IMG/VR virus record: IMGVR_UViG_3300015264_000467
Coordinates: 1-22,132 of that record
Origin: a virus
Reading direction: 5' to 3' (one strand)
Length of the DNA: 22,132 nt
Shown: positions 7,371 to 15,332 of the stretch, piece after piece
Layout of the letters: each line of letters begins with the position of its first letter
How positions within the stretch are numbered: position 1 is the stretch's first letter
Notes under the pieces: generated by a model
What the model saw: only the letters and a program-made list of their open reading frames with translations
What the model was told of the DNA's origin: nothing
The model's database searches: none
Translations under genes and position numbers: made by a program

Positions 7371-7871
7371 ATGGAACGACTGACGATGGAGCAGCGAACG
7401 AACATTGTGCGCACTGCCAAAGAGTGGCTGGGCACGCCATATCACCATCATGCGCGGGTGAAGCGGGCCGGTGCGGATTGCGCCATGTTTCCGCTGGCTG
7501 TGTACCAGGAGTGTGGCGCGCTGCCGCGGGAATATGAGCCTCCGCATTACTCGGTGCAATGGCATCTGCACCGAAGTGAAGAACTTTACCTGAAGGAAAT
7601 CGAAAAGTTTGTGGTGGAAATTGAAACACCGCCGCGGCCTGCCGATTTCATCGTGTTCCGATTCGGGCGCACGTTTTCCCATGGCGCAATCGTGGTGGAA
7701 TGGCCGATCGTAATCCACTCTTACATTCCTCATGGCGTTCTTCTGAGTGACGCCTTGCGCGATGGTGAACTGTTAAGCAGGGAATACAAATGTTTTGAAG
7801 TGCAGTCAGTGGCGGCGAGGGAAGCTGGTAGTCGGGTCAGCGCAGCTTCATTGCTGACAAGCAGCTATTAA
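7371..7871 (+). CDS. NlpC/P60-type tail peptidase
   Basis: A 166-residue cysteine peptidase of the phage-tail NlpC/P60 group. Cys37 sits in RAGADCAMF, His104 in FSHGAIVVE and a third polar residue, His116, in VIHSYIPHGV, giving the expected Cys-His-His order. The N-terminal TAKEWLGTPYHHHARV is also typical. The enzyme would cut peptidoglycan stem peptides locally so that the tail can reach the inner membrane. AGGAGG overlaps the stop of the previous gene, 7 bases before ATG 7371. It lies between DUF2163 and the tail-tip gene, the order found in gene transfer agents. The usual Ser/Gly/Thr after the catalytic Cys is Ala here, a minor oddity. Confidence 0.85.
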   Translation: MERLTMEQRTNIVRTAKEWLGTPYHHHARVKRAGADCAMFPLAVYQECGALPREYEPPHYSVQWHLHRSEELYLKEIEKFVVEIETPPRPADFIVFRFGRTFSHGAIVVEWPIVIHSYIPHGVLLSDALRDGELLSREYKCFEVQSVAAREAGSRVSAASLLTSSY

Positions 7872-7893
7872 CCACGACAAGACGAGGTCATGT

Positions 7894-10800
7894 ATGGCTC
7901 TGATGGGCGGAAAAGGCGGCGGGAAGGGCGCTCTCGCGGCAAAACCGAATCTGCTTTCTGCCTTGCGCGTGCAAACCAGTTCTTACGGGCAGGTGATACC
8001 GATCCTTTACGGACAGAACCGCATTGCAGCGCGGCTGATCTGGGCTGGTGACTTTGCGGCCATTCCGCACACATCCACAACTAAGGTAGGCGGCAAGGGG
8101 CTGGGCTCCGGCGGCGGCAACGCAATTTCGAATACGACTTACACATATCAGACCGCAGTCGCCATGGCGCTTTGCCAGGGGCCAATCTTGAATATTCACA
8201 ACGTCTGGGACACTAAGGGAAAATTGACCATGATTTCCGCCACGGTGCCCTTTACTGTTCCCGGCGGCGGCGGTGGGATTACCGTTACACCTCCAGGTGG
8301 CGGCGTGTTTCATTCGCACCGTGGAGTAGGCCGAGCGGACGCTTACAGTTTCTCGCAAACCGACTTCGGCTCAGACGGCTCAGTACCTTTTTCCGGAACG
8401 CAGCAGACGCCCATGACGCAGGTAGGCAGTTCTCCCGGCGCCGGACAGTTCACGCAATCGGGCGCGGCTTTTGCTTTCTCCGCGGCGGACGCCGGCAAAG
8501 TTGTCACCATCAGCTATGTCTATTCTGTTCCTGATTCCAACTCGAACGGCCAGCCGCAGCAAAAGCTGAGCCTTACGCTGTTTCTGGGCTCGCGTCCGCA
8601 GACCGCATGGAGCTATCTGACTTCGGCGCATCCTGGACAGGATCTTGGATACAACGGCATCGCCTATGTCGCCGCATCCGCCATGGATCTGGGCGAGAGC
8701 GGCACGCTGCCGAACCTGAGTTTTGAGGTGCTGAGCGCTATCACTTTCGGCGCGGGCATTGCCGACGCTGAGCCTTCCGTGATTATCGCCGACATCCTGG
8801 CTAACCAGTTTTACGGACTGGCCGGCGTGGTCACTCCGGGCGATCTCACGCAATACAAAAATTTCTGCACTGCCAACGGGCTCTTTCTTTCGCCGGTGCT
8901 GGACGCGCAAAAAGCCGCCAGCGACTGGATACAGGAAATCCTTGATATCACCAACGCCGCAGCGGTGTGGAGTGAAGGCGTTCTGAAAATCGTTCCTTAT
9001 GGCGACACCACGGCCGTGGGCAACGGAGCAACGTTCATTCCCAACACGTCGCCCATTTATGACCTGACCACCAGTGATCTTTTGACGCCTGTGCTGATCA
9101 AGCGGCCATCCGTGGCAGACGTGATGAATTCCGTCTCGATTGAATTTGCCAATCGCGCCAACGACTATAACCCGGACGTGGCGGAAGACAAAGACGAGGC
9201 CATGATCGCGCTTTACGGTTTGCGGAAGGCGTCACCAGTTCAGGCGCATTCGATCACGACAACCACTGTGGCCAAGTTTGCGGTCAATCTGCTGCGCAAG
9301 CGCTCGGTTGAAATCCGGGCGACATATACGTTTTCTCTCGGCTGGCAATTCAACCTGCTTGAGCCCATGGATCTGGTAACGCTCACCATCCCTGAACTGG
9401 GATACAACAAGAAGCCCGTGCGGATCACCGCCATGCGGGAAGACGATTCCGGCAAGCTTGAAGTGGACGCCGAAGACTTCCCCTGGGGCACTGCAACGCC
9501 TACGCTTTACCCGCATCAGACAGGAACGGGGTATGTGGCTCAGGCCAATTCTGATCCCGGCGCAATTTCAACGCCGATTATCTTTGAAGCCAATGACCGG
9601 CTGAGTTTGACTGGCAACTATGAAGTGTGGCTTGGCGCCTGCGGTCCCACAGTTGCGATCACCGGAGCAACGAATATCGCGGGCACGCCCATCAAGATCA
9701 CGGCCACTGGGCACAAGTTCAAGAGCGGACAGAAAGTGACCATCGCCGGCGTTGGCGGGAATACCGCGGCAAACAGCACATGGACGATCACGCAGATCGA
9801 TCCTGATAATTTCACGCTGGACGGCTCCATCGGCAACGCGGCTTACACTTCCGGAGGCGTTGCGGTGAATCAGGATTGGGGCGGCGCGTCGGTATGGGTT
9901 TCACCGGACAACAGCAACTATGTGCAGATCGGCAAAATGTACGGACCGTCGCGTATGGGAGTGCTCACGGCGCAACTGGTGTCATCGGCTGATCCTGATA
10001 CCACGCATACGATTGCCGTCGACGTCACGCAATCATCGGGGACGCTCAACTCCGGCACTCAATCAGACTGTGACAACTTTCGCACTCTCTGTTATGTGGA
10101 TGGCGAACTCATCAGCTACGAAGACGCGACGCTTACCGGTGCTTATCGTTATGACCTGGGCGCGCACGGTTCGCCGGCATCCATTACCGCGGCCAGCAAT
10201 GCCAGCCCGATCAAGATCACCGTGGCGAACCATGGCTTTGGCTCCGGCGAAACGATAGTGATCGCCGGTGTGGGCGGAAACACGGCGGCAAATGGAACGT
10301 GGGCCATCACCCTGGTCGATGCCAACAATTTCACTTTGAACGGCAGCACCGGAAACGGCGCGTACACATCGGGCGGAACAGCCGTGATTGCAGCGCGCCT
10401 CAGGCGCGGCGTCTTTGGATCGCCGAATACCACACACAACATTGGTTCTGTGTTCCTTCGGCTGGATGATGGAGTGTTTGTCTGGGAAGCCGATCCCACG
10501 CTGGTAGGAACGACCATCTGGTTCAAGTTCACCAGCTTCAACCGCATGGGCCTCATGGAACAGTCGCTGGCCAATGCCACAGCGTATAGCTTTGCGTTTA
10601 ATGGCACGTTCGGAAATATCGGCGATCCGCCATCGAACAACGCCACACTGGATTCCACTTTCATCAGTGGCACAGCCGACAACATCAGGATTTACGGCGC
10701 ATCCGTGGGCAGCTCATACACGGCATGGAAGCGCGATCAGACCCAACGCACCATTCCCGCGCAGACCTTGACGTTGGATAACCGGGGCACGGCAATCCAG

Positions 10801-11022
10801 GTCACCACGAATTATTGGGTGTCGTATGACTTCAACCAGGGCACTCACGTTGCCTGGATCAATTTGAATGATTACGTTCAGGCCATCGGACGCGGACAGA
10901 TGCGCGTCGGGCTGGTAAGCACGGTCAATTCATCCGGCACCGGAGGCACTACCGGCGGGCAGGGCTCATCGCCGGGCGGCGGCGGCTCCGGCGCTCCCGG
11001 ACGGCCATTGCCGGGGCTGTAA
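7894..11022 (+). CDS. Tail-tip / host-recognition protein (TipJ-like)
   Basis: A 1042-residue protein, start ATG 7894 after GAGG. The Gly-rich N-terminus leads to SYGQVIPILYGQNRIAARLI and QTAVAMALCQGPI, typical of the large tail protein following the NlpC gene. Residues 380-540 hold LKIVPYGD, VMNSVSIEFANRANDYN and the LEPMDLVTLTIPELGY region of the phage tail hub. Residues about 116-212 carry a beta domain also found in the major tail protein. Two 72-residue copies of an FCCH-like repeat sit at 587-658 and 763-833, each apparently inserted into a conserved motif (VWLGACG...WGGASVWVS, and YDLGAHG...ARLRRGVFG). The end is Gly/Ser-rich. It would bind the host surface or hold the fibres. Confidence 0.85.
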   Translation: MALMGGKGGGKGALAAKPNLLSALRVQTSSYGQVIPILYGQNRIAARLIWAGDFAAIPHTSTTKVGGKGLGSGGGNAISNTTYTYQTAVAMALCQGPILNIHNVWDTKGKLTMISATVPFTVPGGGGGITVTPPGGGVFHSHRGVGRADAYSFSQTDFGSDGSVPFSGTQQTPMTQVGSSPGAGQFTQSGAAFAFSAADAGKVVTISYVYSVPDSNSNGQPQQKLSLTLFLGSRPQTAWSYLTSAHPGQDLGYNGIAYVAASAMDLGESGTLPNLSFEVLSAITFGAGIADAEPSVIIADILANQFYGLAGVVTPGDLTQYKNFCTANGLFLSPVLDAQKAASDWIQEILDITNAAAVWSEGVLKIVPYGDTTAVGNGATFIPNTSPIYDLTTSDLLTPVLIKRPSVADVMNSVSIEFANRANDYNPDVAEDKDEAMIALYGLRKASPVQAHSITTTTVAKFAVNLLRKRSVEIRATYTFSLGWQFNLLEPMDLVTLTIPELGYNKKPVRITAMREDDSGKLEVDAEDFPWGTATPTLYPHQTGTGYVAQANSDPGAISTPIIFEANDRLSLTGNYEVWLGACGPTVAITGATNIAGTPIKITATGHKFKSGQKVTIAGVGGNTAANSTWTITQIDPDNFTLDGSIGNAAYTSGGVAVNQDWGGASVWVSPDNSNYVQIGKMYGPSRMGVLTAQLVSSADPDTTHTIAVDVTQSSGTLNSGTQSDCDNFRTLCYVDGELISYEDATLTGAYRYDLGAHGSPASITAASNASPIKITVANHGFGSGETIVIAGVGGNTAANGTWAITLVDANNFTLNGSTGNGAYTSGGTAVIAARLRRGVFGSPNTTHNIGSVFLRLDDGVFVWEADPTLVGTTIWFKFTSFNRMGLMEQSLANATAYSFAFNGTFGNIGDPPSNNATLDSTFISGTADNIRIYGASVGSSYTAWKRDQTQRTIPAQTLTLDNRGTAIQVTTNYWVSYDFNQGTHVAWINLNDYVQAIGRGQMRVGLVSTVNSSGTGGTTGGQGSSPGGGGSGAPGRPLPGL
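9652..9867 (+). repeat. FCCH-like domain copy 1 (coding)
   Basis: It encodes residues 587-658 of the tail-tip protein, from VAITGATN to SGGVAV, with the core VTIAGVGGNTAANSTWTIT and DNFTLDG. It is homologous to the copy at 10180-10392 and interrupts the motif that normally joins VWL.A.G to the WGG.xVWVS segment. Confidence 0.75.
10180..10392 (+). repeat. FCCH-like domain copy 2 (coding)
   Basis: It encodes residues 763-833, with the core IVIAGVGGNTAANGTWAIT and NNFTLNGSTGNGAYTSGG. It is clearly a paralogue of the copy at 9652-9867 and lies between YRYDLGAHGS and ARLRRGVFGS, which are adjacent in ordinary family members. Confidence 0.75.
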
Positions 11023-11125
11023 AGCAAGCAAATGTGAAGCGGCAATATTACAGTTTCCGCTATCTCCATGAGACATTTTGCGTAACTCCCCACATGGAAT
11101 CGGGTTTAACTGATCAGATTGAACT

Positions 11126-11156
11126 TTGAAGGAACCCTTAAGTTACCGATTATACT
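11126..11156 (+). promoter_or_regulatory. Possible promoter of the antitoxin-Doc module
   Basis: TATACT (11151-11156, five of six to -10) is preceded at 19 bases by TTGAAG (11126-11131, four of six to -35). It lies in the 298-base gap after the tail-tip gene, where no other gene is visible. The spacing is slightly long. Confidence 0.35.
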
Positions 11157-11174
11157 AAGGTGATACACTGGATT

Positions 11175-11320
11175 CGCTTCTTATTCCGCTTGACGGAGCG
11201 GAATGAAGCGGGGTACAAACAGGCTTGGGAAACGGATGCCAACCTGCATCCCTGCAGGGCCGTCAAGCATCATATAACTGTAACAATTAACAGGGTTTAA
11301 CCACCCGAGAGAGGAACCCT
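11175..11320. other. Structured leader before the small antitoxin-like gene
   Basis: Three inverted repeats are stacked here. CGCTTC-TT-ATTCCGCT pairs with AGCGGAAT-GAAGCG (11175-11210, 14 pairs with a TT bulge). GGATGC pairs with GCATCC (11234-11251). AGGGTT (11292-11297) pairs with AACCCT (11315-11320) around the ribosome site GAGAGG. There is no T run, so these are not intrinsic terminators. They may be operators or RNA structure controlling the module; this is inference. Confidence 0.45.
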
Positions 11321-11488
11321 ATGACACAGAGAGCCTTAAAGCAGCTCCGAGTTCTCAGTGCCGCGACCGTGCGTAATTCTCCACGCGTCCATCGTAAACT
11401 CTCGAAGGCGGGGAAGAGGGCTGATTCAGCCGTCGTCACGTCAGCGGCAAAGTACTATGTTGCATTGAAAAAGCTTGCCGAGAAGTAA
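11321..11488 (+). CDS. Small basic protein, putative antitoxin of the Doc module
   Basis: A 55-residue ORF with ATG 11321 and GAGAGGA about 7 bases upstream. The product is basic and helical, ending with AAKYYVALKKLAEK, and has no membrane segment. I cannot assign it to a named antitoxin family. The case for an antitoxin is its size, its position immediately before a Doc-type toxin frame, and the inverted repeat over its ribosome site, which could support autoregulation. The TAA stop is in the same frame as, and directly abuts, the toxin reading frame with no start codon between them. Alternatively it is the N-terminal part of one longer gene split by the stop. Confidence 0.5.
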   Translation: MTQRALKQLRVLSAATVRNSPRVHRKLSKAGKRADSAVVTSAAKYYVALKKLAEK

Positions 11489-12061
11489 GCCGATAATCGG
11501 CATCATGCTGCCTATATTGAGTATCTCCACGATTTCGGGATAGCGCTTTCTTGGCCCGGACTTGAGTCAGTCAAAGAGTACGACTGTTTAGATCTGAATC
11601 TGCTCGCATCAGCAGCAGAACAACCATTGCAGGCCGGATTTGGCGTAGAGTTTTACCCGACAATCTACGACAAGGCGGCCTGTTATTTTTTCCTCATTGC
11701 CGGTGGTCACATATTCGGCAACGGCAATAAGCGAACTGCTGTTCTGGTGGTCGATCAGTTCATGTGGGGGAACGGCTATTATCTCAATCTGTCGAATGAC
11801 AGGATCAGAAAACTTGCGGAACAAACTGCTTCTTATAAACCGCGTGGGGAAAATCACAAAGACGTGATCGCTGCCCTCAGTCGACTAATTCAAGATAACA
11901 GCTTTCCGTTCAGGTTTATTCGCAAGTCCAGGCCAAAACAATATCGCAAGTTTCACGAAATAAAAAACACAGTCAGGAAAGCCTTAGAATCTTGCGCCGA
12001 CGATCCAACGCAGCAAGCGGTTCGACATCTCGGTAAAATACCGCCAGCAACACGCCTTTAG
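11489..12061 (+). CDS. doc: Fic/Doc-family toxin (death-on-curing), start codon missing
   Basis: The frame encodes the Fic motif HIFGNGNKRTAV (family HxFx[D/N]xNKR), preceded by FYPTIYDKAACYFFLIAGG as in Doc proteins. Doc toxins phosphorylate EF-Tu and stop translation, and are held in check by an upstream antitoxin. The first conventional start is TTG 11627, but Doc-like sequence extends upstream: YIEYLHDFGIALSWPGLESV and LDLNLLASAAEQP match the usual N-terminal helices. That stretch runs back to the antitoxin TAA without ATG, GTG or TTG; an ATT lies at 11516. So the gene is either inactivated, started at an unusual codon, read through from the upstream ORF, or truncated at 11627. About 40 basic residues follow the Fic core. 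Family assignment is firm; activity is doubtful. Confidence 0.7.
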   Translation, partial: ADNRHHAAYIEYLHDFGIALSWPGLESVKEYDCLDLNLLASAAEQPLQAGFGVEFYPTIYDKAACYFFLIAGGHIFGNGNKRTAVLVVDQFMWGNGYYLNLSNDRIRKLAEQTASYKPRGENHKDVIAALSRLIQDNSFPFRFIRKSRPKQYRKFHEIKNTVRKALESCADDPTQQAVRHLGKIPPATRL

Positions 12062-12093
12062 GACACCCCCTCAATAATCTCAGGAGAAAGACT

Positions 12094-13725
12094 TTGAAAA
12101 AACTGCTAACAGTTTTCGCATTCGTGTGTCTGGGGCTCGGCGCCCACGCGCAGAATCTCACCACTGTGAACGGCTCCAACATTACCGATATCAACGGGAC
12201 CAAGCTGGCGGCCGGGCAGCTCTGCTTTCTGATTACCGACAGCCAGGACAACCCGATTTCCGTCTCCATTGGCGGCGGTGGACAGGCGCTCAAGCGCGGC
12301 TATTGTTCCACGGTGACGGCGGGTGTGGTTACATCGTTCACCGTGCCGAATCCGGCCAACACGTCGCCCACGGGTATTTACTACCGCGTGACGGTCAAAG
12401 ACTCTTCCACGGGACAGGAAGTGTTGCGCTATGCGCTCGTGAGTTTTACCGGGGCGACTTTCAATTTCGATAACTACGCTCCCACGAACCTGGCGTCCGC
12501 TGCGCCTCTCACCGGGACCGTCGTAAACGGAAACTTGAGCGGCAACGGCAACGCCACTTTCACTGGGACCGTCACGGGATCGAATATCCCCAGTTCGATC
12601 ATTCAGCAAATTTTCAGCGCTGGAATCGGACAAACACAGCGCACGGGGGTGAACTTCTTTTCCGGCATCACCTGTTCCGATAACGCGGGAACATCGCGGA
12701 CAGATTGTCGCCCGGGAACATTGAACACGTTGACATTCTCAGCCACGCCCACATTCGATTGCTCTTTGGGCAGCGTGCAAAAACTCACGCTCACCGGCAA
12801 CGTAACCAGCTCATCGCTGGCGAACTGCCAGGCGGGGCAGTGGGTGGCTTTTGAAATCTGCCAGGATGCGACTGGGGGGCGGACGTTCGCAAATCCTACC
12901 GGACTGAATCAGTGGAGCGCTTTGCCGATTGCTGCAAACGCCTGCGCCGTTCAACAGTACTCATTTGATTCGCTGAATGTGGGCTTCCCGGACATGATGC
13001 CCGCGCTCACGGGCGATGTCACAAGCTCGGCCACGTCCACCGTTACCACGGTTGCGAAGGTGAATGGAGTAAGTTATCCCTCCGGCCCTGCAACACACAG
13101 CGTTCCTGTGACCACGGCGGCAAACACTGAGACGTACAAAGTGATTCCAGATTGTACGGATACGACCGGCAACCACATCAACTACACGCAGAGCACAGAT
13201 GTCTGGAGCTGCGGCGTGAGCGTTCCAGCGAATACCGTCACGACCACTGCGACACAGACGCTGAGCGCAAAGACGCTTGCCAGCGCCGCGTTTACTGGGA
13301 CGGAAACAGGGATGTCGATCACTTCCCCGGCAATCTCTGATCCGACGATAACCGGCAACACTAATGTAAAGCGCCTTAAAGCCAATCAAGGATCGTCTCT
13401 TGTGGTGGGGGACGTTGGCGGTTTGGGCGCCGGCTGGGGATCTACCGCAAGCGTTTCATCTGTGGTGGGAAACGATGTAATTGGTCAGATCAGCATCACG
13501 TCGAATGGAACGGGGCAAGCCGTCAATGCCGGTCTGACTCTCACGTTTCATGATGGCACTTGGACAACTGCGCCCATCTGTCTTGCGGTTAGGGGAGACG
13601 GTTTTTCCCCGCAAGGCATAATGATAGCGAATGCTGCGACCGCGACAAACGTATCATTTTTCTTCAATGCGCTTCCAGTTGCAGGAACGACTTACACATT
13701 GAGTTTCATTTGCGTTGGAAAGTAA
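12094..13725 (+). CDS. Secreted fibre-like protein with Sec signal peptide
   Basis: The start is TTG 12094 after AGGAGAAAG. The 543-residue product opens with a clear signal peptide (MKKLLTVFAFVCLGLGAHA, cleavage likely before Gln20). The mature protein is rich in Thr, Ser, Gly, Asn and Ala and low in charge. It has repeated short beta motifs (LTGTVVNGNLSGNGNATFTG, LTLTGNVTSSS, ALTGDVTSSATSTVTTVAKV), the pattern of phage tail fibres and beta-helix adhesins. The C-terminus (LTFHDGTWTTAPICLAVRGD...) resembles fibre tip domains. Position after the tail module suggests a fibre, but a signal peptide is odd for a virion protein assembled in the cytoplasm. It may instead be exported by the lysogen. 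I cannot name the family. Confidence 0.6.
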   Translation: MKKLLTVFAFVCLGLGAHAQNLTTVNGSNITDINGTKLAAGQLCFLITDSQDNPISVSIGGGGQALKRGYCSTVTAGVVTSFTVPNPANTSPTGIYYRVTVKDSSTGQEVLRYALVSFTGATFNFDNYAPTNLASAAPLTGTVVNGNLSGNGNATFTGTVTGSNIPSSIIQQIFSAGIGQTQRTGVNFFSGITCSDNAGTSRTDCRPGTLNTLTFSATPTFDCSLGSVQKLTLTGNVTSSSLANCQAGQWVAFEICQDATGGRTFANPTGLNQWSALPIAANACAVQQYSFDSLNVGFPDMMPALTGDVTSSATSTVTTVAKVNGVSYPSGPATHSVPVTTAANTETYKVIPDCTDTTGNHINYTQSTDVWSCGVSVPANTVTTTATQTLSAKTLASAAFTGTETGMSITSPAISDPTITGNTNVKRLKANQGSSLVVGDVGGLGAGWGSTASVSSVVGNDVIGQISITSNGTGQAVNAGLTLTFHDGTWTTAPICLAVRGDGFSPQGIMIANAATATNVSFFFNALPVAGTTYTLSFICVGK

Positions 13726-13744
13726 TGCGGTAAGATGAGGGGTT

Positions 13745-14380
13745 GTGAACGTTCACTCATTCTATCGGCCAATTCTCCAGCACTTCCGTAAAGGTCGCAT
13801 GGCCTTGTTCGCTGATCGCTTTGCCATCGATCAAAGAACTACGGTGTTGGATATGGGGGGCGGCGCTTTCAATTGGACGATGGTACGAGAGCGCCCCGAA
13901 CTCACCATCCTTGACGTGTACGACCATCCAAATAAAGCGCCGTGGGCTGTCTACGTTGTCGGCAATGGATGCGCAACGGATTTTGAGACCGGCAGTTTTG
14001 ATATCGTCTTCAGCAACTCGGTGATCGAGCATGTCGGCGGGGTTGAGCGGCAGCGGCAATTCGCCAATGAGTGTATGCGGTGTGGGCGCAGCTTTTTCGT
14101 TCAGACGCCGAATAAGTGGTTCCCGTTCGACACCCACACCCTGATGCCGTTTGCCCATTGGCTACCACAGTGGATGTTTAGAAAACTTCTGCGCTTTTCT
14201 CCCAGATTCTTGGTTTTCAAGTCAGACGCGGGAGATTTGGAGGATTTCGCTAATATGCGCCTGTTGACGAAGCGAGATATGCAAGAACTGTTTCCGGGCG
14301 CTGAGATAATTGAGGAAAAGTTTTGTGGGATTACGAAGAGCCTTATCGCGGTTTCGCCTCTTCCTTGTTCAGATCAATAA
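13745..14380 (+). CDS. Class I SAM-dependent methyltransferase
   Basis: A 211-residue protein starting with GTG 13745, 3 bases after GAGGGG and 19 bases past the fibre-like gene. Motif I is VLDMGGG (residues 34-40), an acidic loop LDVYD follows near 57, and FDIVFSNSVIEHV (85-97) is the typical post-motif segment of Methyltransf_11-type enzymes that act on small molecules or glycans. A C-terminal region (FDTHTLMPFAHWLPQWMFRK) is seen in enzymes near sugar or lipid modification genes. The substrate is unknown. It probably shares a transcript with the secreted protein. It overlaps by 38 bases the end of a convergent small membrane gene. Confidence 0.7.
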   Translation: MNVHSFYRPILQHFRKGRMALFADRFAIDQRTTVLDMGGGAFNWTMVRERPELTILDVYDHPNKAPWAVYVVGNGCATDFETGSFDIVFSNSVIEHVGGVERQRQFANECMRCGRSFFVQTPNKWFPFDTHTLMPFAHWLPQWMFRKLLRFSPRFLVFKSDAGDLEDFANMRLLTKRDMQELFPGAEIIEEKFCGITKSLIAVSPLPCSDQ

Positions 14381-14504
14381 AGTCATCTGGCCCGACCCCT
14401 GGACCTCGATGATGCAATTTGAGATACACAAAGGCGATTGCCCCCAGCAGAAAAGGGGAAATAACAATCGCCAATGTGATCAAAATAATCCACCGCCAGG
14501 GCAT
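14343..14504 (-). CDS. Small single-pass membrane protein
   Basis: This 53-residue minus-strand ORF starts with ATG at 14504. It has one strong transmembrane helix (WIILITLAIVISPFLLGAIA) after a Trp-Arg-Trp start, then a His/Lys juxtamembrane patch (KLHHRGPGVGPDD) and a charged tail ending EEAKPR. Hydrophobicity, positive-inside signals and clean ending make it credible despite its size. It lies 71 bases after the minus-strand methyltransferase stop and its 3' end overlaps the convergent methyltransferase. In-frame codons upstream of the ATG also read as hydrophobic (FFWAAFTVTALSISI) up to a TAG, so the gene may be a truncated two-helix protein. No function recognised. Confidence 0.5.
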   Translation of the reverse strand: MPWRWIILITLAIVISPFLLGAIAFVYLKLHHRGPGVGPDDFIDLNKEEAKPR

Positions 14505-14575
14505 GACGGCAAGTCTATCACTAATGGAAATTGAGAGCGCCGTAACGGTAAACGCCGCCCAAAAGAACTAGATGG

Positions 14576-15223
14576 TCATGAAATCACGGCCGTCACGGCC
14601 GTATTCGGGCGACCGTAGTTGTTTCCCAGGAACATTTTCTTCCAGTAGAAACCAATGAGATGCCGCCGGCCAATGAGTCTCCAGCCGCCATTGAACTGTT
14701 CGCGCTGGGTCACGGTGAATCCAGAGCCTTCCAACATGCTACAGAGAAGCTGCAAGGGGTAGGGGCGAACGTGAGTTGGATCCAGCCAGAATATTTCGCC
14801 GATGATCGTAAGGTCTTCGGGGTTTGGGGTGACGATTACCAGCTTGCCGCCTGGGCGCAGAACGCGACGGCAGGCCTCGATCAGGCGCGTTGCATTTTCG
14901 AAATCCATGTGCTCGATGACATGGCTGCAAAAGATCCCGCCGAACTTCTGCTGCGTGGTCTCGAGAAAAGGGAGGCACTCAGCCTGCTCGATATTGAACC
15001 CATGGCCGCGCGAAGCCTGCACCGCTTCATCGGCGTGGTCAAGCCCGACTGCTTCAATGCCGGCATCTTTGAGCAGAGAAAGAAAAATTCCGCGACCGCA
15101 GCCAATGTCCAGTACCGGAGAGCACCCACGGAACCGTTGCACAAAACGTTGTTGAAGGTACCGTACCGCGCCCTCGCTGGCGCCAAATTCATAAAGCGAG
15201 TGTTTCATCTGCCTTGACTCCAT
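14576..15223 (-). CDS. Class I SAM-dependent methyltransferase
   Basis: A 215-residue enzyme on the minus strand. Motif I is VLDIGCGRG (37-45), the acidic residue ending motif II is in GLDHADEA (62), and FGGIFCSHVIEHM (94-106) followed by RRVLRPGGKLVIVTPNP gives a full set of Methyltransf_11/23 motifs. The ATG at 15208 (fifteen bases in) has GGAG nine bases upstream and could be the true start. The fold is certain; the substrate is not visible. With the plus-strand enzyme at 13745 and the next minus gene it forms a three-methyltransferase block beside the fibre-like gene. Such blocks in prophages often modify surface polysaccharide. Confidence 0.75.
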   Translation of the reverse strand: MESRQMKHSLYEFGASEGAVRYLQQRFVQRFRGCSPVLDIGCGRGIFLSLLKDAGIEAVGLDHADEAVQASRGHGFNIEQAECLPFLETTQQKFGGIFCSHVIEHMDFENATRLIEACRRVLRPGGKLVIVTPNPEDLTIIGEIFWLDPTHVRPYPLQLLCSMLEGSGFTVTQREQFNGGWRLIGRRHLIGFYWKKMFLGNNYGRPNTAVTAVIS

Positions 15224-15332
15224 TTTCCCGGGAAAGAAGAGAGTTTATCAGAGCGAACTATTGCAGCGAGACAGTCGGGAGTCGATCACAACCACCGGGG
15301 ACTGCGGGTAGCCGCCGTTCCGAGGCGGGCGG

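Noticed and set aside
14660-15217. 185-codon plus-strand ORF
   Set aside because: It is the antisense shadow of the minus-strand methyltransferase, which has complete SAM motifs.
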